Counted from the stretch's first letter, positions 35,635-46,001 are shown. The stretch is DNA of 53,094 nt from an uncultured Bacteroidales bacterium (GCA_902784425.1 CACZUS010000011.1:1-53094); one strand, 5' to 3'. Numbers and translations: made by a program. The notes: generated by a model from the sequence alone, not told the origin.

Positions 35635-37113
35635 ATGATTGACTGTTTCATTCCATACATTAACGATGAAGTCACATCGCAAGCAATAAACGAACTTAAG
35701 CAAGAGCGTTGTGTCGGAGAGATTATCTTATTGGTACCAGAACAAGTGGCAACACCTCAATTGGGAGTTCGCACGATTACGACCAACAATCCAGAGAGTT
35801 CTCGCGCCATCCGACTCATCACACTAATGTCTAAGAGCGAATATATCTTGTTCTGTCCCAAACCAGCCAAGATTATTTGGGGACAACATGGATTGGAACG
35901 CCTCAACCAAATTGCATCCTTCACACATGCCAGCATCATCTACTCCAACTATTATGTAGAGAAAGCTGGCAAACGAGAGGAATACCCTACGATCGACTAT
36001 CAAATCGGCAGTGTTCGCGACGATTTCAATTTTGGTCCAATTGTTCTCATCAATCAGAAGCTATTACAGAGAGAGTCATCTCACAACAAAGAGAACTACC
36101 GCTCTGCAGGATGGTACCGTTCACGATTGGCGATTACTTCACAGCAACCAGCCTTTCATATCAACGAATACCTCTATACGTTCATCGAAGATGAATCAAT
36201 AGCTGGAAATGGTCAGTTTGACTATGTAGATCCTCGCAACAGAGAGACTCAGATAGAGAAAGAAAGAGCATGTCTCAGCCATCTAAAAGAGATCAATGCC
36301 TATTTGGAACCAGAATTTAAGAGTGTGAATTTCGATGAAGAATCATTCAAAAACGAAGCGAGTGTCATCATTCCCGTTCGAAACAGAGCCAAAACCATTG
36401 CTGATGCCATTCAATCCGTATTGAGTCAGAAGACAAACTTCCCATTCAATCTCATCATCATCGACAACCACTCCACCGACGGAACCAGCGACATCATTGA
36501 ACAATATGCTAAAAAAGACAATCGTGTCATTCATATCATTCCTGCTCGCCACGATTTAGGCATTGGAGGTTGTTGGAACGAAGGTATTGAACATCCCGAC
36601 TGCGGTAAGTTTGCAGTTCAGTTGGATAGCGATGATGTCTATCAGACAGAGAATACGCTACAAACCATTGTCGATGCGTTCTACGAGCAAAAATGTGCAA
36701 TGGTGATCGGCAGTTACACCATCACCGATTTTCAAATGAATCCTATTCCACCAGGATTGATCGATCATAAAGAGTGGACTCCTCGAAATGGTCGCAACAA
36801 TGCGTTACGCATCAACGGATTGGGAGCTCCTCGCGCATTCTACACTCCAATCCTCCGTAAGATTCATGTACCGAACACCAGCTACGGAGAAGATTACGCA
36901 TTAGGACTCACCATCTCGCACGACTACCAGATTGGAAGAATCTTCGATTCCCTATATCTATGCAGAAGATGGGAGGATAACTCTGATGCCTCATTAGACA
37001 TCATCAAACAAAACAAAAACAACCAATACAAAGACAATTTGAGATCCATGGAGATCCTCAACCGAATAAAGATGAATTCCAAGAAAAACTCATCGTACAA
37101 ACCAAAAAAGTAA
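35635..37113 (+). CDS. Family 2 glycosyltransferase with long N-terminal domain
   Basis: 492 residues, no signal peptide. The GT-A domain begins near residue 240 (ASVIIPVRNRAKTIADAIQSVLSQK), with the nucleotide-binding IIIDNHSTDGT and the metal-binding QLDSDD; a WNEG segment follows. Residues 1-235 form a separate domain that also looks like a degenerate glycosyltransferase fold (MIDCFIPYINDEVTSQAINEL). Start is the ATG at 35635; the longer frame begins with TTG. The gene ends 4 nt before the DUF4922 gene, so the two form an operon. Donor and acceptor are unknown. Confidence 0.8.
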   Translation: MIDCFIPYINDEVTSQAINELKQERCVGEIILLVPEQVATPQLGVRTITTNNPESSRAIRLITLMSKSEYILFCPKPAKIIWGQHGLERLNQIASFTHASIIYSNYYVEKAGKREEYPTIDYQIGSVRDDFNFGPIVLINQKLLQRESSHNKENYRSAGWYRSRLAITSQQPAFHINEYLYTFIEDESIAGNGQFDYVDPRNRETQIEKERACLSHLKEINAYLEPEFKSVNFDEESFKNEASVIIPVRNRAKTIADAIQSVLSQKTNFPFNLIIIDNHSTDGTSDIIEQYAKKDNRVIHIIPARHDLGIGGCWNEGIEHPDCGKFAVQLDSDDVYQTENTLQTIVDAFYEQKCAMVIGSYTITDFQMNPIPPGLIDHKEWTPRNGRNNALRINGLGAPRAFYTPILRKIHVPNTSYGEDYALGLTISHDYQIGRIFDSLYLCRRWEDNSDASLDIIKQNKNNQYKDNLRSMEILNRIKMNSKKNSSYKPKK

Positions 37114-37117
37114 AGAA

Positions 37118-38002
37118 ATGATTGACTATAAGAAACTATATGACGGGCAGTTGAAAGTATGGGACGACTTTCGTAATCGTGTCAGTCAACTTGACACTGT
37201 TGAACTCCGCAAATTTGACATGGGCACATATAGCATATATGCGCAGTACAACCCAGCGAGAGCCGTATCATCAGGAGCCAAGCTAGATGCGAAAACAATA
37301 GCGAACAGAAAATGTTTTCTATGCGAATGCAATCGTCCTGCCATACAAGAAGGAATCCAATTGAATGAAAAATTCACACTTTTGGTCAACCCATTTCCTA
37401 TTCTGAAAGGACACATGACCATACCTATCAAGGATCATGAAGAGCAACAGATTCTTCCGCACATTGGTTCTTTCATTACCTTCTGTAAGGAGTTGCCATC
37501 TCACACATTGCTTTACAACGGACCTAAATGTGGTGCTTCCGCACCCGACCACATGCATTTTCAAGCCGTATTAAAAGGGCAATTACCTTTTGAGGAAGAG
37601 TTAAAAACTGTCGAAGTCAGAGTATTGTCAGAGAATAAAGAGGGCACGATGGAGGAGTTTCTAAATTATGGTAGAAAATGCATACACATAAAAAGTACCA
37701 AAGCCACATTGACGCAATCCTATTTTGAGCAACTCTACAAGCAGTTGCAGATGTTAGCAGGGACTGACGACGAACCGTTAATGAATCTGTTTGGATTCTA
37801 CGAAGGCAGTGAGTGGCATCTATTTGTATTTCCACGGAAGAAGCACCGTCCTACTCAGTTTTTTGAGGAGGGCGAGAAGTATAAGATGATTAGTCCCGGT
37901 GCCATTGATGTAGCAGGTATTCTTGTGCTTCCAAGAAGAAATGATTTTGACGAACTCACCAAAGATGTGATTGAAGATGTCTTCTCTCAAGTATGTTATT
38001 AA
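37118..38002 (+). CDS. DUF4922 family protein, HIT/GalT-like nucleotidyl-sugar phosphorylase fold
   Basis: 294 residues, cytosolic. Two Cys pairs (CFLCEC, around residue 68) may bind zinc. The segment PDHMHFQAVLKG carries the His-x-His-x-Gln active site of the HIT/galactose-1-phosphate uridylyltransferase superfamily (similar to GDP-galactose or Ap4A phosphorylases). LLVNPFPILKGHMTIP is also typical. The neighbouring GT2 gene suggests a nucleotide-sugar substrate, which is inference. Confidence 0.75.
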   Translation: MIDYKKLYDGQLKVWDDFRNRVSQLDTVELRKFDMGTYSIYAQYNPARAVSSGAKLDAKTIANRKCFLCECNRPAIQEGIQLNEKFTLLVNPFPILKGHMTIPIKDHEEQQILPHIGSFITFCKELPSHTLLYNGPKCGASAPDHMHFQAVLKGQLPFEEELKTVEVRVLSENKEGTMEEFLNYGRKCIHIKSTKATLTQSYFEQLYKQLQMLAGTDDEPLMNLFGFYEGSEWHLFVFPRKKHRPTQFFEEGEKYKMISPGAIDVAGILVLPRRNDFDELTKDVIEDVFSQVCY

Positions 38003-38012
38003 CTAAACCATA

Positions 38013-38060
38013 TGAAAACGCCCCTCGAAAGACAATTATTTTTTCGAGGGGCGTTTTTTC
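38013..38060. terminator. Bidirectional terminator between DUF4922 and SGNH genes
   Basis: AAAACGCCCCTCGAAA and TTTTCGAGGGGCGTTTT form a 16-bp near-perfect stem, with A and T runs on either side for both strands. Confidence 0.85.
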
Positions 38061-38077
38061 TGTCAATATTATTTCAA

Positions 38078-38776
38078 TTACTCTTCATTCAATCGCAAAT
38101 AAGGTTTAAGTCTCTCTTTTATCATGAAATAGCCTTTTTGAGAGAAGTGGAAACCATCTCCAATATTAAAATCTGCCTTCATACAATCATACTTTTCGAT
38201 ATAGAAATCAGTGAACAGATTCACATAAGTAAGACCTTTATCTAAAGAATAAATCTTGATCATCGCATTGAGAGCCTTTATATTATTTATTGTAATTGCA
38301 GGATAAACATTGTTATCCTCTGGAGTCACAGGAAGAACGGGGATAACAATAATCTCTGTTTGTGGCAATTTATTTTGCAACAGCTCTATATACGAAACGA
38401 AGTCTGCATAGATTTCATTCACAGGAATGCCTTGTTGGAGGTCTTGAACACCCAACATCAAGACAATCTGTGAAGGTGTGTTATTATCAAAAATAAAAGA
38501 TGCCCTTTGTATCTCATCCTTTATCGTATGCTTGTAAATTGCCAAGTTTGCTATTTTTTCCGATCCAAAGAGTGTTTTCCAATTACACATCTGCATTCGT
38601 TCCTCTCCAATAAATACAATATTCCCATCCTGATATGAAGAAGAGAAAAGGATGTCTGTTTTCACTTCTCTCTCTGCTTCAGAAGAGGTCGAGTGATTTC
38701 GGTATAAAAAAACACATGTTATCACCAAGATAACATTTAGAAGGATTGATACAATGAGCCAAATTTTCTTTACCAT
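38078..38776 (-). CDS. SGNH/GDSL-fold protein, catalytic serine apparently missing
   Basis: 232 residues with an N-terminal membrane anchor (IWLIVSILLNVILVITCVFL). The fold is recognisable from blocks: the first strand reads IVFIGEERM where active enzymes have IGDS; the GxND block reads LMLGVQDLQ; the terminal block DGFHFSQKG retains the Asp-x-x-His pair. With the nucleophile Ser replaced by Glu this may be a binding or regulatory protein. It overlaps the glucosaminidase stop by one base (TAATG), so it is translationally coupled. Confidence 0.75.
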   Translation of the reverse strand: MVKKIWLIVSILLNVILVITCVFLYRNHSTSSEAEREVKTDILFSSSYQDGNIVFIGEERMQMCNWKTLFGSEKIANLAIYKHTIKDEIQRASFIFDNNTPSQIVLMLGVQDLQQGIPVNEIYADFVSYIELLQNKLPQTEIIVIPVLPVTPEDNNVYPAITINNIKALNAMIKIYSLDKGLTYVNLFTDFYIEKYDCMKADFNIGDGFHFSQKGYFMIKERLKPYLRLNEE

Positions 38777-39387
38777 TATTTTTCGTCTTTATTATCAACA
38801 TTCTGAGGATTATGAAAAGCCTTTTCAACGACATCGAAAGGCGTATAAGTAGAAGGTTTTAGAACATATCGTTCAGGATGTCGGTCATATTCGTACAATT
38901 CATACTGCTCTATCACGTCAATCAACAATTGGGAATAATTGGGATTTGTCGCGTATCCTGCTTTTTTCAATCCAATTGCCCATGCTTTATAATCCTTAAT
39001 CCAGTAAGTGAACAGGAAAGCGTAACGGCTACGATAGACAAGGAATAGAGAGTGGTCGCGATAAGAAGATTCCGCATCTAGGTAGACGCGAAAACAATCA
39101 TCTTTTTTATCATCATCTTTTAAGAATGTATCGCCCTCGTAATCGCTGGTGCATTTAATACCAAAATGATTATTAGCGATTCTTGCCAAATCACTCTGAC
39201 CGCTTCCCGACTCCAAGATTCCCTGTGCCAATGTTATGCTAGCAGGGATTCTGTATTCGTACATTTCGAGAATCGCAATCTTGTAAAATTTTTCTATGTA
39301 TGCAAGTGTCTCAGCCTTAGAACCAGCCTTCTGTCCGAACATGCATGTCGGAACGAGAAGAAGAAGATATATAAGGCGATAACGCAT
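38776..39387 (-). CDS. Glucosaminidase (GH73-type) peptidoglycan hydrolase
   Basis: 203 residues with a signal peptide (MRYRLIYLLLLVPTCMFG). The catalytic region ASITLAQGILESGSGQSDLA (Glu59) and the NHFGIKC motif place it in the FlgJ/Bax-like GH73 family that cleaves between N-acetylglucosamine and muramic acid. YRDHSLFLVYRSRYAFLF and YAWAIGLKKAGYATNP-type blocks are also as expected. It shares one base with the SGNH gene and follows ispH in the same direction. Confidence 0.85.
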   Translation of the reverse strand: MRYRLIYLLLLVPTCMFGQKAGSKAETLAYIEKFYKIAILEMYEYRIPASITLAQGILESGSGQSDLARIANNHFGIKCTSDYEGDTFLKDDDKKDDCFRVYLDAESSYRDHSLFLVYRSRYAFLFTYWIKDYKAWAIGLKKAGYATNPNYSQLLIDVIEQYELYEYDRHPERYVLKPSTYTPFDVVEKAFHNPQNVDNKDEK

Positions 39388-39411
39388 ATTAATAAATTTT
39401 CTGTGTTTTAA

Positions 39412-40278
39412 TTATAAGATTACATTCTGTTCAATCTTTTGCTTCAATTCCTCCATCAACCATTTCGGTGTTGATGTGGCGCCACAAATACCAACAGACT
39501 TCACCCCTTCGAAGATTGTGTAATCCACCTCTTCCAGATCTGAAATCATATATATATTATTGTTTACTTTTTTACACTCATCAAACAAGACCTTTCCATT
39601 CGAGCTCTCCTTTCCACTCACAAAAAGGATCAGTTCATGATGAGCCACAAAGTTGATGATCTGAGGTATTCTATTGGCCACTTGGCGACAAATGGTATCA
39701 TTATACTCAAACGTGCCCTGCGGTTTCATTCGTTTTTTTATCTCCTCCACAATCTTATTAAAGCCCTCTATGGATTTTGTTGTTTGGGAGAACAACCGAA
39801 TATTTTTAGCATAATCCAATTTTGAGAGATCCTCCAATCCTTCTATGACGATAGCGTTACCATCCGTTTGACCAACTAAACCGTTGACCTCCGCATGAGC
39901 TTTTTTCCCATAGATCACCACTTGTGTGTTGTTTGGATCTGACTGTTCGTATGCCTTTCTGATTCTTTTTTGCAAATTCAAAACCACAGGACAAGTAGCG
40001 TCGATGATTGTGAGATCATTAGCTCGAGCCTGTTGATAGGTGGTCGGAGGTTCGCCATGAGCTCTAAAAAGAATCTTCTGTCCTTTTAAATGGTCGAAAG
40101 CATCTCTGTCGATGGTAATCAATCCCTTCTGCTCCAGTCTACGCACCTCCATACTATTATGGACAATCGCCCCCAAGCAGTGGAGTCGGTCCGACTTTGC
40201 CAATTCCTCCTCTGCCTTATTGATGGCCGTTACGACGCCAAAACAAAATCCCGAGTTTGAATCTATCTCAATAATCAT
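39412..40278 (-). CDS. ispH: 4-hydroxy-3-methylbut-2-enyl diphosphate reductase
   Basis: 288 residues, cytosolic, last step of the MEP isoprenoid pathway, making IPP and DMAPP. The three Fe-S cluster Cys motifs are present: [10 protein letters not shown] (C12), DATCPVV, and [10 protein letters not shown] near the end. [13 protein letters not shown] and the HAEVNGL His motif also fit. It overlaps cmk by 4 bp (ATGA). Confidence 0.95.
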   Translation of the reverse strand: MIIEIDSNSGFCFGVVTAINKAEEELAKSDRLHCLGAIVHNSMEVRRLEQKGLITIDRDAFDHLKGQKILFRAHGEPPTTYQQARANDLTIIDATCPVVLNLQKRIRKAYEQSDPNNTQVVIYGKKAHAEVNGLVGQTDGNAIVIEGLEDLSKLDYAKNIRLFSQTTKSIEGFNKIVEEIKKRMKPQGTFEYNDTICRQVANRIPQIINFVAHHELILFVSGKESSNGKVLFDECKKVNNNIYMISDLEEVDYTIFEGVKSVGICGATSTPKWLMEELKQKIEQNVIL

Positions 40279-40961
40279 CTGGTTCTTTCCTCAAAACGTT
40301 GTAGCAACCACTCTTTTTGCTCTTGAATGGTCATATAACTATTATCCAACTCTATTGCATCATCAGCTTTACGAAGCGGACTCTCCTCCCTATTCTGATC
40401 CAAGTAATCACGCTGTTTCACATTCTCCAGAACTTCATCAAAGGAGACATTTTCGCCCTTCGCTTTCAACTCATCATACCGACGTTGTGCACGAATTTCA
40501 GGGGATGCAGTAAGAAAGATTTTCAATTCAGCATCAGGGAAAACCACCGTACCGATGTCTCGTCCATCCATCACGACACCACGATCCACGCTATACGCCT
40601 GCTGTTGGGCAACCATCGCACGACGGACAAAGCCAATGGAACTAACAATACTAACAGAATTGGAAACCTTCAACGAACGTATCTCGCTCTCCACATTTTC
40701 ATCATTCAAATAGGTTTCATTAATCTGTTTTTCCGCATTATATCTGAAATCTATTTTAATCGACGGGATTGCCTCCTTCAATTTCTCTTCGTCAACAACA
40801 CCATCGTTTATCCAATTGTTTCTCAAACAATATAAAGTGACGGAGCGATACATAGCGCCTGTATCAACATACGCATAACCGACACTCTTAGCCAAATCTT
40901 TAGCCATCGTACTCTTTCCGCACGAAGAGAACCCATCAATGGCTATTATTATCTTTTTCAT
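40275..40961 (-). CDS. cmk: Cytidylate kinase
   Basis: 228 residues. P-loop GFSSCGKST (9-17), substrate motif [38 protein letters not shown] and [11 protein letters not shown] are typical of CMP/dCMP kinase. It overlaps porQ upstream by 26 bp and ispH downstream by 4 bp, so the genes are tightly coupled. The porQ-cmk-ispH order also occurs, as I recall, in Porphyromonas gingivalis. Confidence 0.95.
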   Translation of the reverse strand: MKKIIIAIDGFSSCGKSTMAKDLAKSVGYAYVDTGAMYRSVTLYCLRNNWINDGVVDEEKLKEAIPSIKIDFRYNAEKQINETYLNDENVESEIRSLKVSNSVSIVSSIGFVRRAMVAQQQAYSVDRGVVMDGRDIGTVVFPDAELKIFLTASPEIRAQRRYDELKAKGENVSFDEVLENVKQRDYLDQNREESPLRKADDAIELDNSYMTIQEQKEWLLQRFEERTR

Positions 40962-42012
40962 TTTTCTTAAAAGAATCTATTGATGATGACAACGACAAGG
41001 TGAATGTACCTCCAGCAGGAGCATATTTCGCATAGGCCGCGTCTAAATTAAACTTATACACTTTCAATCCAGCACCAAATGAGAATCCATTCAGTCCACG
41101 AGCCTCACTTAACGTGTACTCCCGATTGCGACGATGATTATATGCCATGTCAAAATGGAATTTTTTACCAATCATCACTTCCACGCCAAAAACCAAATGA
41201 CGGAATAACATGTCCGCGAATTTAATTTCATTGAGATCTTTTTCCTTCTCATCCAACGACATCAACGAACTGGTCTTCTTAGGTCTCTTGTAGTCGAGCG
41301 ACCAATCATTCAAATGATCATACGTGACAGAGAATCGGAAAGGAGCATGCTCCAAGCCTTTGCTCAGACCCAATTGAATATTCCATGGTAATCTTTCCGT
41401 TCCCTGGTCATCATAATAATCGGTGAAACGAAATCCAAAATTACGAACAGAAAGACCGACAGAAAAATCCCACTCTTTCTTATAATAATTAGCGCCCACA
41501 TCAAAGCCCAAACCAAAACTACTATAATTCTCAATATGAGAGTAAACCGGTTTCATTGCCAATCCCACAGTGATGTCAGCTCCCAAATATCTTGCATAGA
41601 CTAAATTCCATGCGAAATCACCAGCAGAGAACTCTTCTGTTTCAACCCCATTTCTGTCATAGCCATCCATATGTCCATAACCCATAAACAAGAAATTAAA
41701 ACCGAAGTAATTCAAACTATCCAAGGCATAAGAGTAGGATGCCATTCCTCCATTGGCATCTGCCAAGTAATTCACATAACTCAATGAAATCTTACTATTC
41801 AATGAAGATGAAAGGAGAGCTGGATTCGTATAAATCTGATTAACATCATCCGACCGAACAGAGACATTTTCTCCTCCTAATCCAGCTAGTTTAGCATTAA
41901 AGGGTAAATTCAAAAATCGATAGACTCCCCCACCCGCGTTTGCATTCACTTCAACTATTGAAATTAGGATCAATAAAGTTGCGAAAAACGATTTAATACA
42001 ATTTCTAGACAT
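40936..42012 (-). CDS. porQ: Type IX secretion protein PorQ
   Basis: 358 residues with a signal peptide ending at NANA. The start of the mature protein, [20 protein letters not shown], and the TNPALLSS block identify the PorV/PorQ barrel family; the length matches PorQ, an outer-membrane barrel that associates with the PorUVQZ attachment complex. The gene ends inside the cmk frame, and its own promoter and two palindromes lie upstream in the 180-bp gap after the kinase gene. Confidence 0.9.
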   Translation of the reverse strand: MSRNCIKSFFATLLILISIVEVNANAGGGVYRFLNLPFNAKLAGLGGENVSVRSDDVNQIYTNPALLSSSLNSKISLSYVNYLADANGGMASYSYALDSLNYFGFNFLFMGYGHMDGYDRNGVETEEFSAGDFAWNLVYARYLGADITVGLAMKPVYSHIENYSSFGLGFDVGANYYKKEWDFSVGLSVRNFGFRFTDYYDDQGTERLPWNIQLGLSKGLEHAPFRFSVTYDHLNDWSLDYKRPKKTSSLMSLDEKEKDLNEIKFADMLFRHLVFGVEVMIGKKFHFDMAYNHRRNREYTLSEARGLNGFSFGAGLKVYKFNLDAAYAKYAPAGGTFTLSLSSSIDSFKKNEKDNNSH

Positions 42013-42031
42013 ATAAGCTCATAATAAAGTT

Positions 42032-42054
42032 AAGTGGGCTCTATAAATTCATTT
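42032..42054 (+). repeat. Recurring intergenic palindrome, copy e
   Basis: AAGTGGGCTCTATAAATTCA then TTT. It matches copy a over CTATAAATTCAT. It is between porQ and its promoter, 50 bp from copy g. Confidence 0.45.
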
Positions 42055-42102
42055 CGAAGGATCGAAAAATTCATTCATCCACACTATTCAATTACATTTA
42101 AA

Positions 42103-42129
42103 ATGGTGAATTCAAAAGGGACTCACCGT
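42103..42129 (+). repeat. Recurring intergenic palindrome, copy g
   Basis: GGTGAATTC and ACTCACC are the outer arms, with a different centre (AAAAGGG). On the minus strand it reads GGTGAGTCC to TTCACC. It is the most divergent copy. Confidence 0.4.
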
Positions 42130-42168
42130 CATTCATAAATATAACGAATGCACTGAAATTTTATTCTC

Positions 42169-42176
42169 CAAATATA
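42169..42176 (-). promoter_or_regulatory. -7 element for porQ
   Basis: Minus strand TATATTTG about 155 nt before the porQ ATG; palindromes g and e would be in the leader. No clear -33 TTG. Confidence 0.4.
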
Positions 42177-42191
42177 ACATTTTTCTTTCCT

Positions 42192-45100
42192 TTATTCGCT
42201 ATCTTTAACCTGATAAATCGGAATTTTTACAAAAAAAGTAGTTCCTTTATTCAATTCAGACTCAAACCAGATGTCTCCACCCGACGATAATAAAATATTT
42301 TTCACAATGGCAAGCCCCAATCCCATTCCGCTTGTTTTGGTGGTAAAATTAGGTTGGAACATCTTTTTCCTGTTCTCATTCGATATACCACAACCATTAT
42401 CTGTTATTTCAACATAGGCGGATTTTTCTTTTTCGTAAAAGGAGACATCCACACGACCGACACGATTGGAAGGAATTGACTGAATGGCATTTCTGAATAA
42501 GTTGTTGAATATCTGCAGCAACTGTTTGTCATCCATCCAAATAAATTCATGTTCATATCCATTCAAATCCAAATGGAAAGAGACATCCTCCGAATTATTG
42601 GCAAACAATTCCACAGTCGACTGCAGTTTATCCACGATATCAACAGCTGAGTAACGTGCTTCTGAAGCTTTTGCAAATGAAGAGAATTCAGAAGCAATAT
42701 TGGATAAATTATCAATCTGGTCAATTAATATCTTGGAAGTTTTCTGGAAGTATTCATCAAAATGATCCGGATCCAACACTCTTTTCCGCATACATTGCTG
42801 CACGCTCAGTTTCATCGGTGTCAGCGGATTCTTTATCTCATGAGCGATACGTCGTGCCATTTCACGCCATGCGAACTCACGCTCAGAACGAGCCAATCGG
42901 TCGGCACTGTCTTGCAGCTCTAACACCATCTTATTATATTGCTTAACCAAATCACCAATCTCATCATTCTCTTGATAATCAATCAAAGAGTTTTCCCCCG
43001 TCAATCTGACCTGTGTGAATCGTTCTGACAAGAGAACCAATGGTTTCGTCGTCCGTTTATTAAGCAGCCAAATAATGAAAATGGAGATAATGGATATAAA
43101 CATATAGATATCCACCACCACAACAAGAATGTTAAATATCTCATTCTGAACCTGATAATAGGCTTTATGAGACATCAAACGAATATAACCGACACATTTG
43201 TTTTGCAAATTATAAGCCTTCACATAGTGAGAATAGCAATCGATAGAACGCACAGTCTCCTTTCTAAACAATTCAGGTGAGGTTTGGAATTTAATCACGG
43301 GATAAACCAGATGCGACTGCCGTTTGTCCGCATACATCACCAACGGACGAGAAGAAGCTTGCAAACGTCCGTTCACATCATACAACACCACATCCAATTG
43401 GAACAAGTTAGAGAGTTCCTTTATCTTACTAAACAATGTTGCATTCTGATCCAACAAGTTGTCTGACAACCCCACCACCGCCTGTACATTCTGTTGAACC
43501 GCGATGGCATTCTCTTTAATCTCTGAGAATTGGGATTTCTCATATTGATCCATGAAGAATGGGAAGGTGGCAACAGCAAGAATCATAAAGGCTGATATAA
43601 TAGGAATAACGAACAGCAACTGCATTCGCGTCAATATAGATTTGCCTTTCTTCAACAAATTCTTCCGTATCTCTCTCAATGAGAAATAGATAATCGCCGA
43701 TAACAAATACGCAGCAAACAGATAGGTGGTCAATATCACATATATATAACTTTTTCGCTCCGGCACACTCACCACTGCAATGCTTTTACCCGAATCAAAA
43801 ACATGTACATAGTGTGTATAATAATTCAGGAAGAAGCTATAATCCTCCGAATCATTCTCTTCCGGATTGAGCCATGACATCAATATTGGATAATGAAAAT
43901 CTCCATCCGAATAACTCAATTCTCCATTTAGATATTTTGCCTTCGAAAGGTTTTCAAAAACCTTCGTCTGTCGAATGGATTGTTCCAACAAACTGACCCT
44001 ATCGTAGGTAGTTTTTCGATAAAACTTCAAATAGACAGAAATCGAATCCATCTGAACATATCCCAAATAAGAGATGGCCAACTTCTCATTTTGATTGGCA
44101 TAGAACCTCGTCACATCCAATTGCCTCATCATCGGAGCGATTGAATTGAAATCAGCATAAACAGCCTTCTCAAAATTAGGCTTTCGTAAATACAATGAAT
44201 CTGATGGCGAACAAATCTGAACCTCAAAATCATATTTATCCGCAAAGATTTTAAAATAGGCATCCCACAAATAGGTCTCCACCAAATCCTCCGTTTCTGA
44301 ACTATTCAATCTCACCCAACGTATGAGGCGTGAGTCTGTTATGAGGAATAAATTTTTATCTTTCAAGATTGATTCCGCAATTTCATCCTGATAGACGCAA
44401 TTATCCACACTGATCTGATTTGCCATCTGTTTGTATTGGGATTCCATTTTCAAGGTCGAATAATGGTATGACAAACCGACAATCAAATTGATGAAGATGA
44501 ATGATATCGGAGCGGAATATAGAAATCCACTGATAGGATAATAGGTTTCATATAGGTCGATAAACAGAATCACACAAGAGACAAGAAGGAACAAGACCAC
44601 CTCCAACCATGATCCAAAGAAAGCATAAAAGCATACGCATGCCGCAGTGAGAATCAAATGAATGTAAATGATTGTTCTCGTATTTCGTTTGTCTTGATAA
44701 AACTTTTTCACTCGTGTTATGAACCAATAATAGAAATAGGCTCCTATCAACTCCAACAGCAACAACAAAAAGGTTTCCACTCTCAATTCCTGAATAAAAG
44801 AGACTGCAACATTCATGTTTGAATGATACACCATGTCTTTGATAATCTCAAAGATGTATATCAACAACAAGAAGGAGATGGACTTCAATATCAGAATCAT
44901 CATCTTTACATAGAGAGGAGGCATTGTATCTGTGTTGATTACTTTGTCCGGAATCCTGTTTCTGAACAAAAACAACAATCCGCATAAGAACATGGCGTAT
45001 GCGAACAAGTGCGATATTGTAGGAGCAAACGCAGAGTGATAAGATAAGGTAGAGATAAAGTCATTCTCAAACCATAACGTAGGATATTGGAAATAAGCAT

Positions 45101-45956
45101 GCAAGAAAATGGCTAAGAACCAAGCAAAGAAGACACCAACCATAGCAAGTTTGTATCGTGCAGGATGCCATTTCTCCACATACTTCAAGAATGCATTGAG
45201 TATGAGCAGGAACGAATATATCACAAGGAGCCAACAGACAACTGCCGACACTAAATAAGCTGCATTTTCCTTATGAATCATCGTGTTAGACAAAGAGAAA
45301 AGATAATCTCCCTCCTTCGACGAAAAAGAGAGAACATCATCCTCCGTCCCTTTTTCTGCAGATATAATAACAGATCCAGGCAGTTGAAACTCTTTTGCAT
45401 AATGATTGTTCAGACTGTTTTTTCGAGGAAAAATATTGTCTTTAATCTTTATCAAAGCAACACATCTATATTCACGAAAAAAAGATTGAAGAACCACCAC
45501 ATGGGCATTATCCGAGACATAGAAAAATTCGCTGGCAAAACTGAAATTAGATACTCCATGAAGTGCCACCACATTATTTGTCCAAAACTCCAACTGATCC
45601 CCCTGATAGATATGAAACGACACCTCTCTTCTCTCCGACTCTTCATACAGATCTTTCATCTGATAAAGTGCTGTAATATCTTCATTTCCAAGAACATCCC
45701 TTATCCGTTCTAATGTCTGTTCCGCATAAGTCTCCTTCTCATGCAATATTCTAGAAAACTCCTCTTGGTTTACTTGAAAAACTGAGGTGGAATAAAAGAA
45801 ATACTCGAAGATGAAAAAAAGAAATGCAAAAAGGAACAGATATAAAAAAGATGATAAGATACCCCCTCGTTTAAAAGACGATATCTTTCTAAGAAAATTT
45901 AACCGAAAATAACGGAACGTTCTTTTCACTTTTATATGCCAATCATTTGTTAACAT
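42192..45956 (-). CDS. Large membrane sensor histidine kinase (NtrY-like)
   Basis: 1254 residues. A TM segment near 35-55, then an extracytoplasmic region, then a cluster of about seven hydrophobic helices (about 235-500), another extracytoplasmic region, a TM at about 745-765, another sensing region (about 800-930), and a last TM. A HAMP-like segment (about 970-1020) leads into HisKA with H1039 in RIAHEIKNPLTPMKLS; the ATPase domain has N-box FNNLFRNAIQ, G1 DNGCGIS and G2 GMGLGLAIVKN. It resembles NtrY in its catalytic half. No response regulator is adjacent; rlmH is immediately upstream, porQ downstream. Confidence 0.85.
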   Translation of the reverse strand: MLTNDWHIKVKRTFRYFRLNFLRKISSFKRGGILSSFLYLFLFAFLFFIFEYFFYSTSVFQVNQEEFSRILHEKETYAEQTLERIRDVLGNEDITALYQMKDLYEESERREVSFHIYQGDQLEFWTNNVVALHGVSNFSFASEFFYVSDNAHVVVLQSFFREYRCVALIKIKDNIFPRKNSLNNHYAKEFQLPGSVIISAEKGTEDDVLSFSSKEGDYLFSLSNTMIHKENAAYLVSAVVCWLLVIYSFLLILNAFLKYVEKWHPARYKLAMVGVFFAWFLAIFLHAYFQYPTLWFENDFISTLSYHSAFAPTISHLFAYAMFLCGLLFLFRNRIPDKVINTDTMPPLYVKMMILILKSISFLLLIYIFEIIKDMVYHSNMNVAVSFIQELRVETFLLLLLELIGAYFYYWFITRVKKFYQDKRNTRTIIYIHLILTAACVCFYAFFGSWLEVVLFLLVSCVILFIDLYETYYPISGFLYSAPISFIFINLIVGLSYHYSTLKMESQYKQMANQISVDNCVYQDEIAESILKDKNLFLITDSRLIRWVRLNSSETEDLVETYLWDAYFKIFADKYDFEVQICSPSDSLYLRKPNFEKAVYADFNSIAPMMRQLDVTRFYANQNEKLAISYLGYVQMDSISVYLKFYRKTTYDRVSLLEQSIRQTKVFENLSKAKYLNGELSYSDGDFHYPILMSWLNPEENDSEDYSFFLNYYTHYVHVFDSGKSIAVVSVPERKSYIYVILTTYLFAAYLLSAIIYFSLREIRKNLLKKGKSILTRMQLLFVIPIISAFMILAVATFPFFMDQYEKSQFSEIKENAIAVQQNVQAVVGLSDNLLDQNATLFSKIKELSNLFQLDVVLYDVNGRLQASSRPLVMYADKRQSHLVYPVIKFQTSPELFRKETVRSIDCYSHYVKAYNLQNKCVGYIRLMSHKAYYQVQNEIFNILVVVVDIYMFISIISIFIIWLLNKRTTKPLVLLSERFTQVRLTGENSLIDYQENDEIGDLVKQYNKMVLELQDSADRLARSEREFAWREMARRIAHEIKNPLTPMKLSVQQCMRKRVLDPDHFDEYFQKTSKILIDQIDNLSNIASEFSSFAKASEARYSAVDIVDKLQSTVELFANNSEDVSFHLDLNGYEHEFIWMDDKQLLQIFNNLFRNAIQSIPSNRVGRVDVSFYEKEKSAYVEITDNGCGISNENRKKMFQPNFTTKTSGMGLGLAIVKNILLSSGGDIWFESELNKGTTFFVKIPIYQVKDSE

Positions 45957-46001
45957 CAGAGCAAATTACGTGCCAAAAAGCCTATAAAATCAGAGCAAAA
46001 A

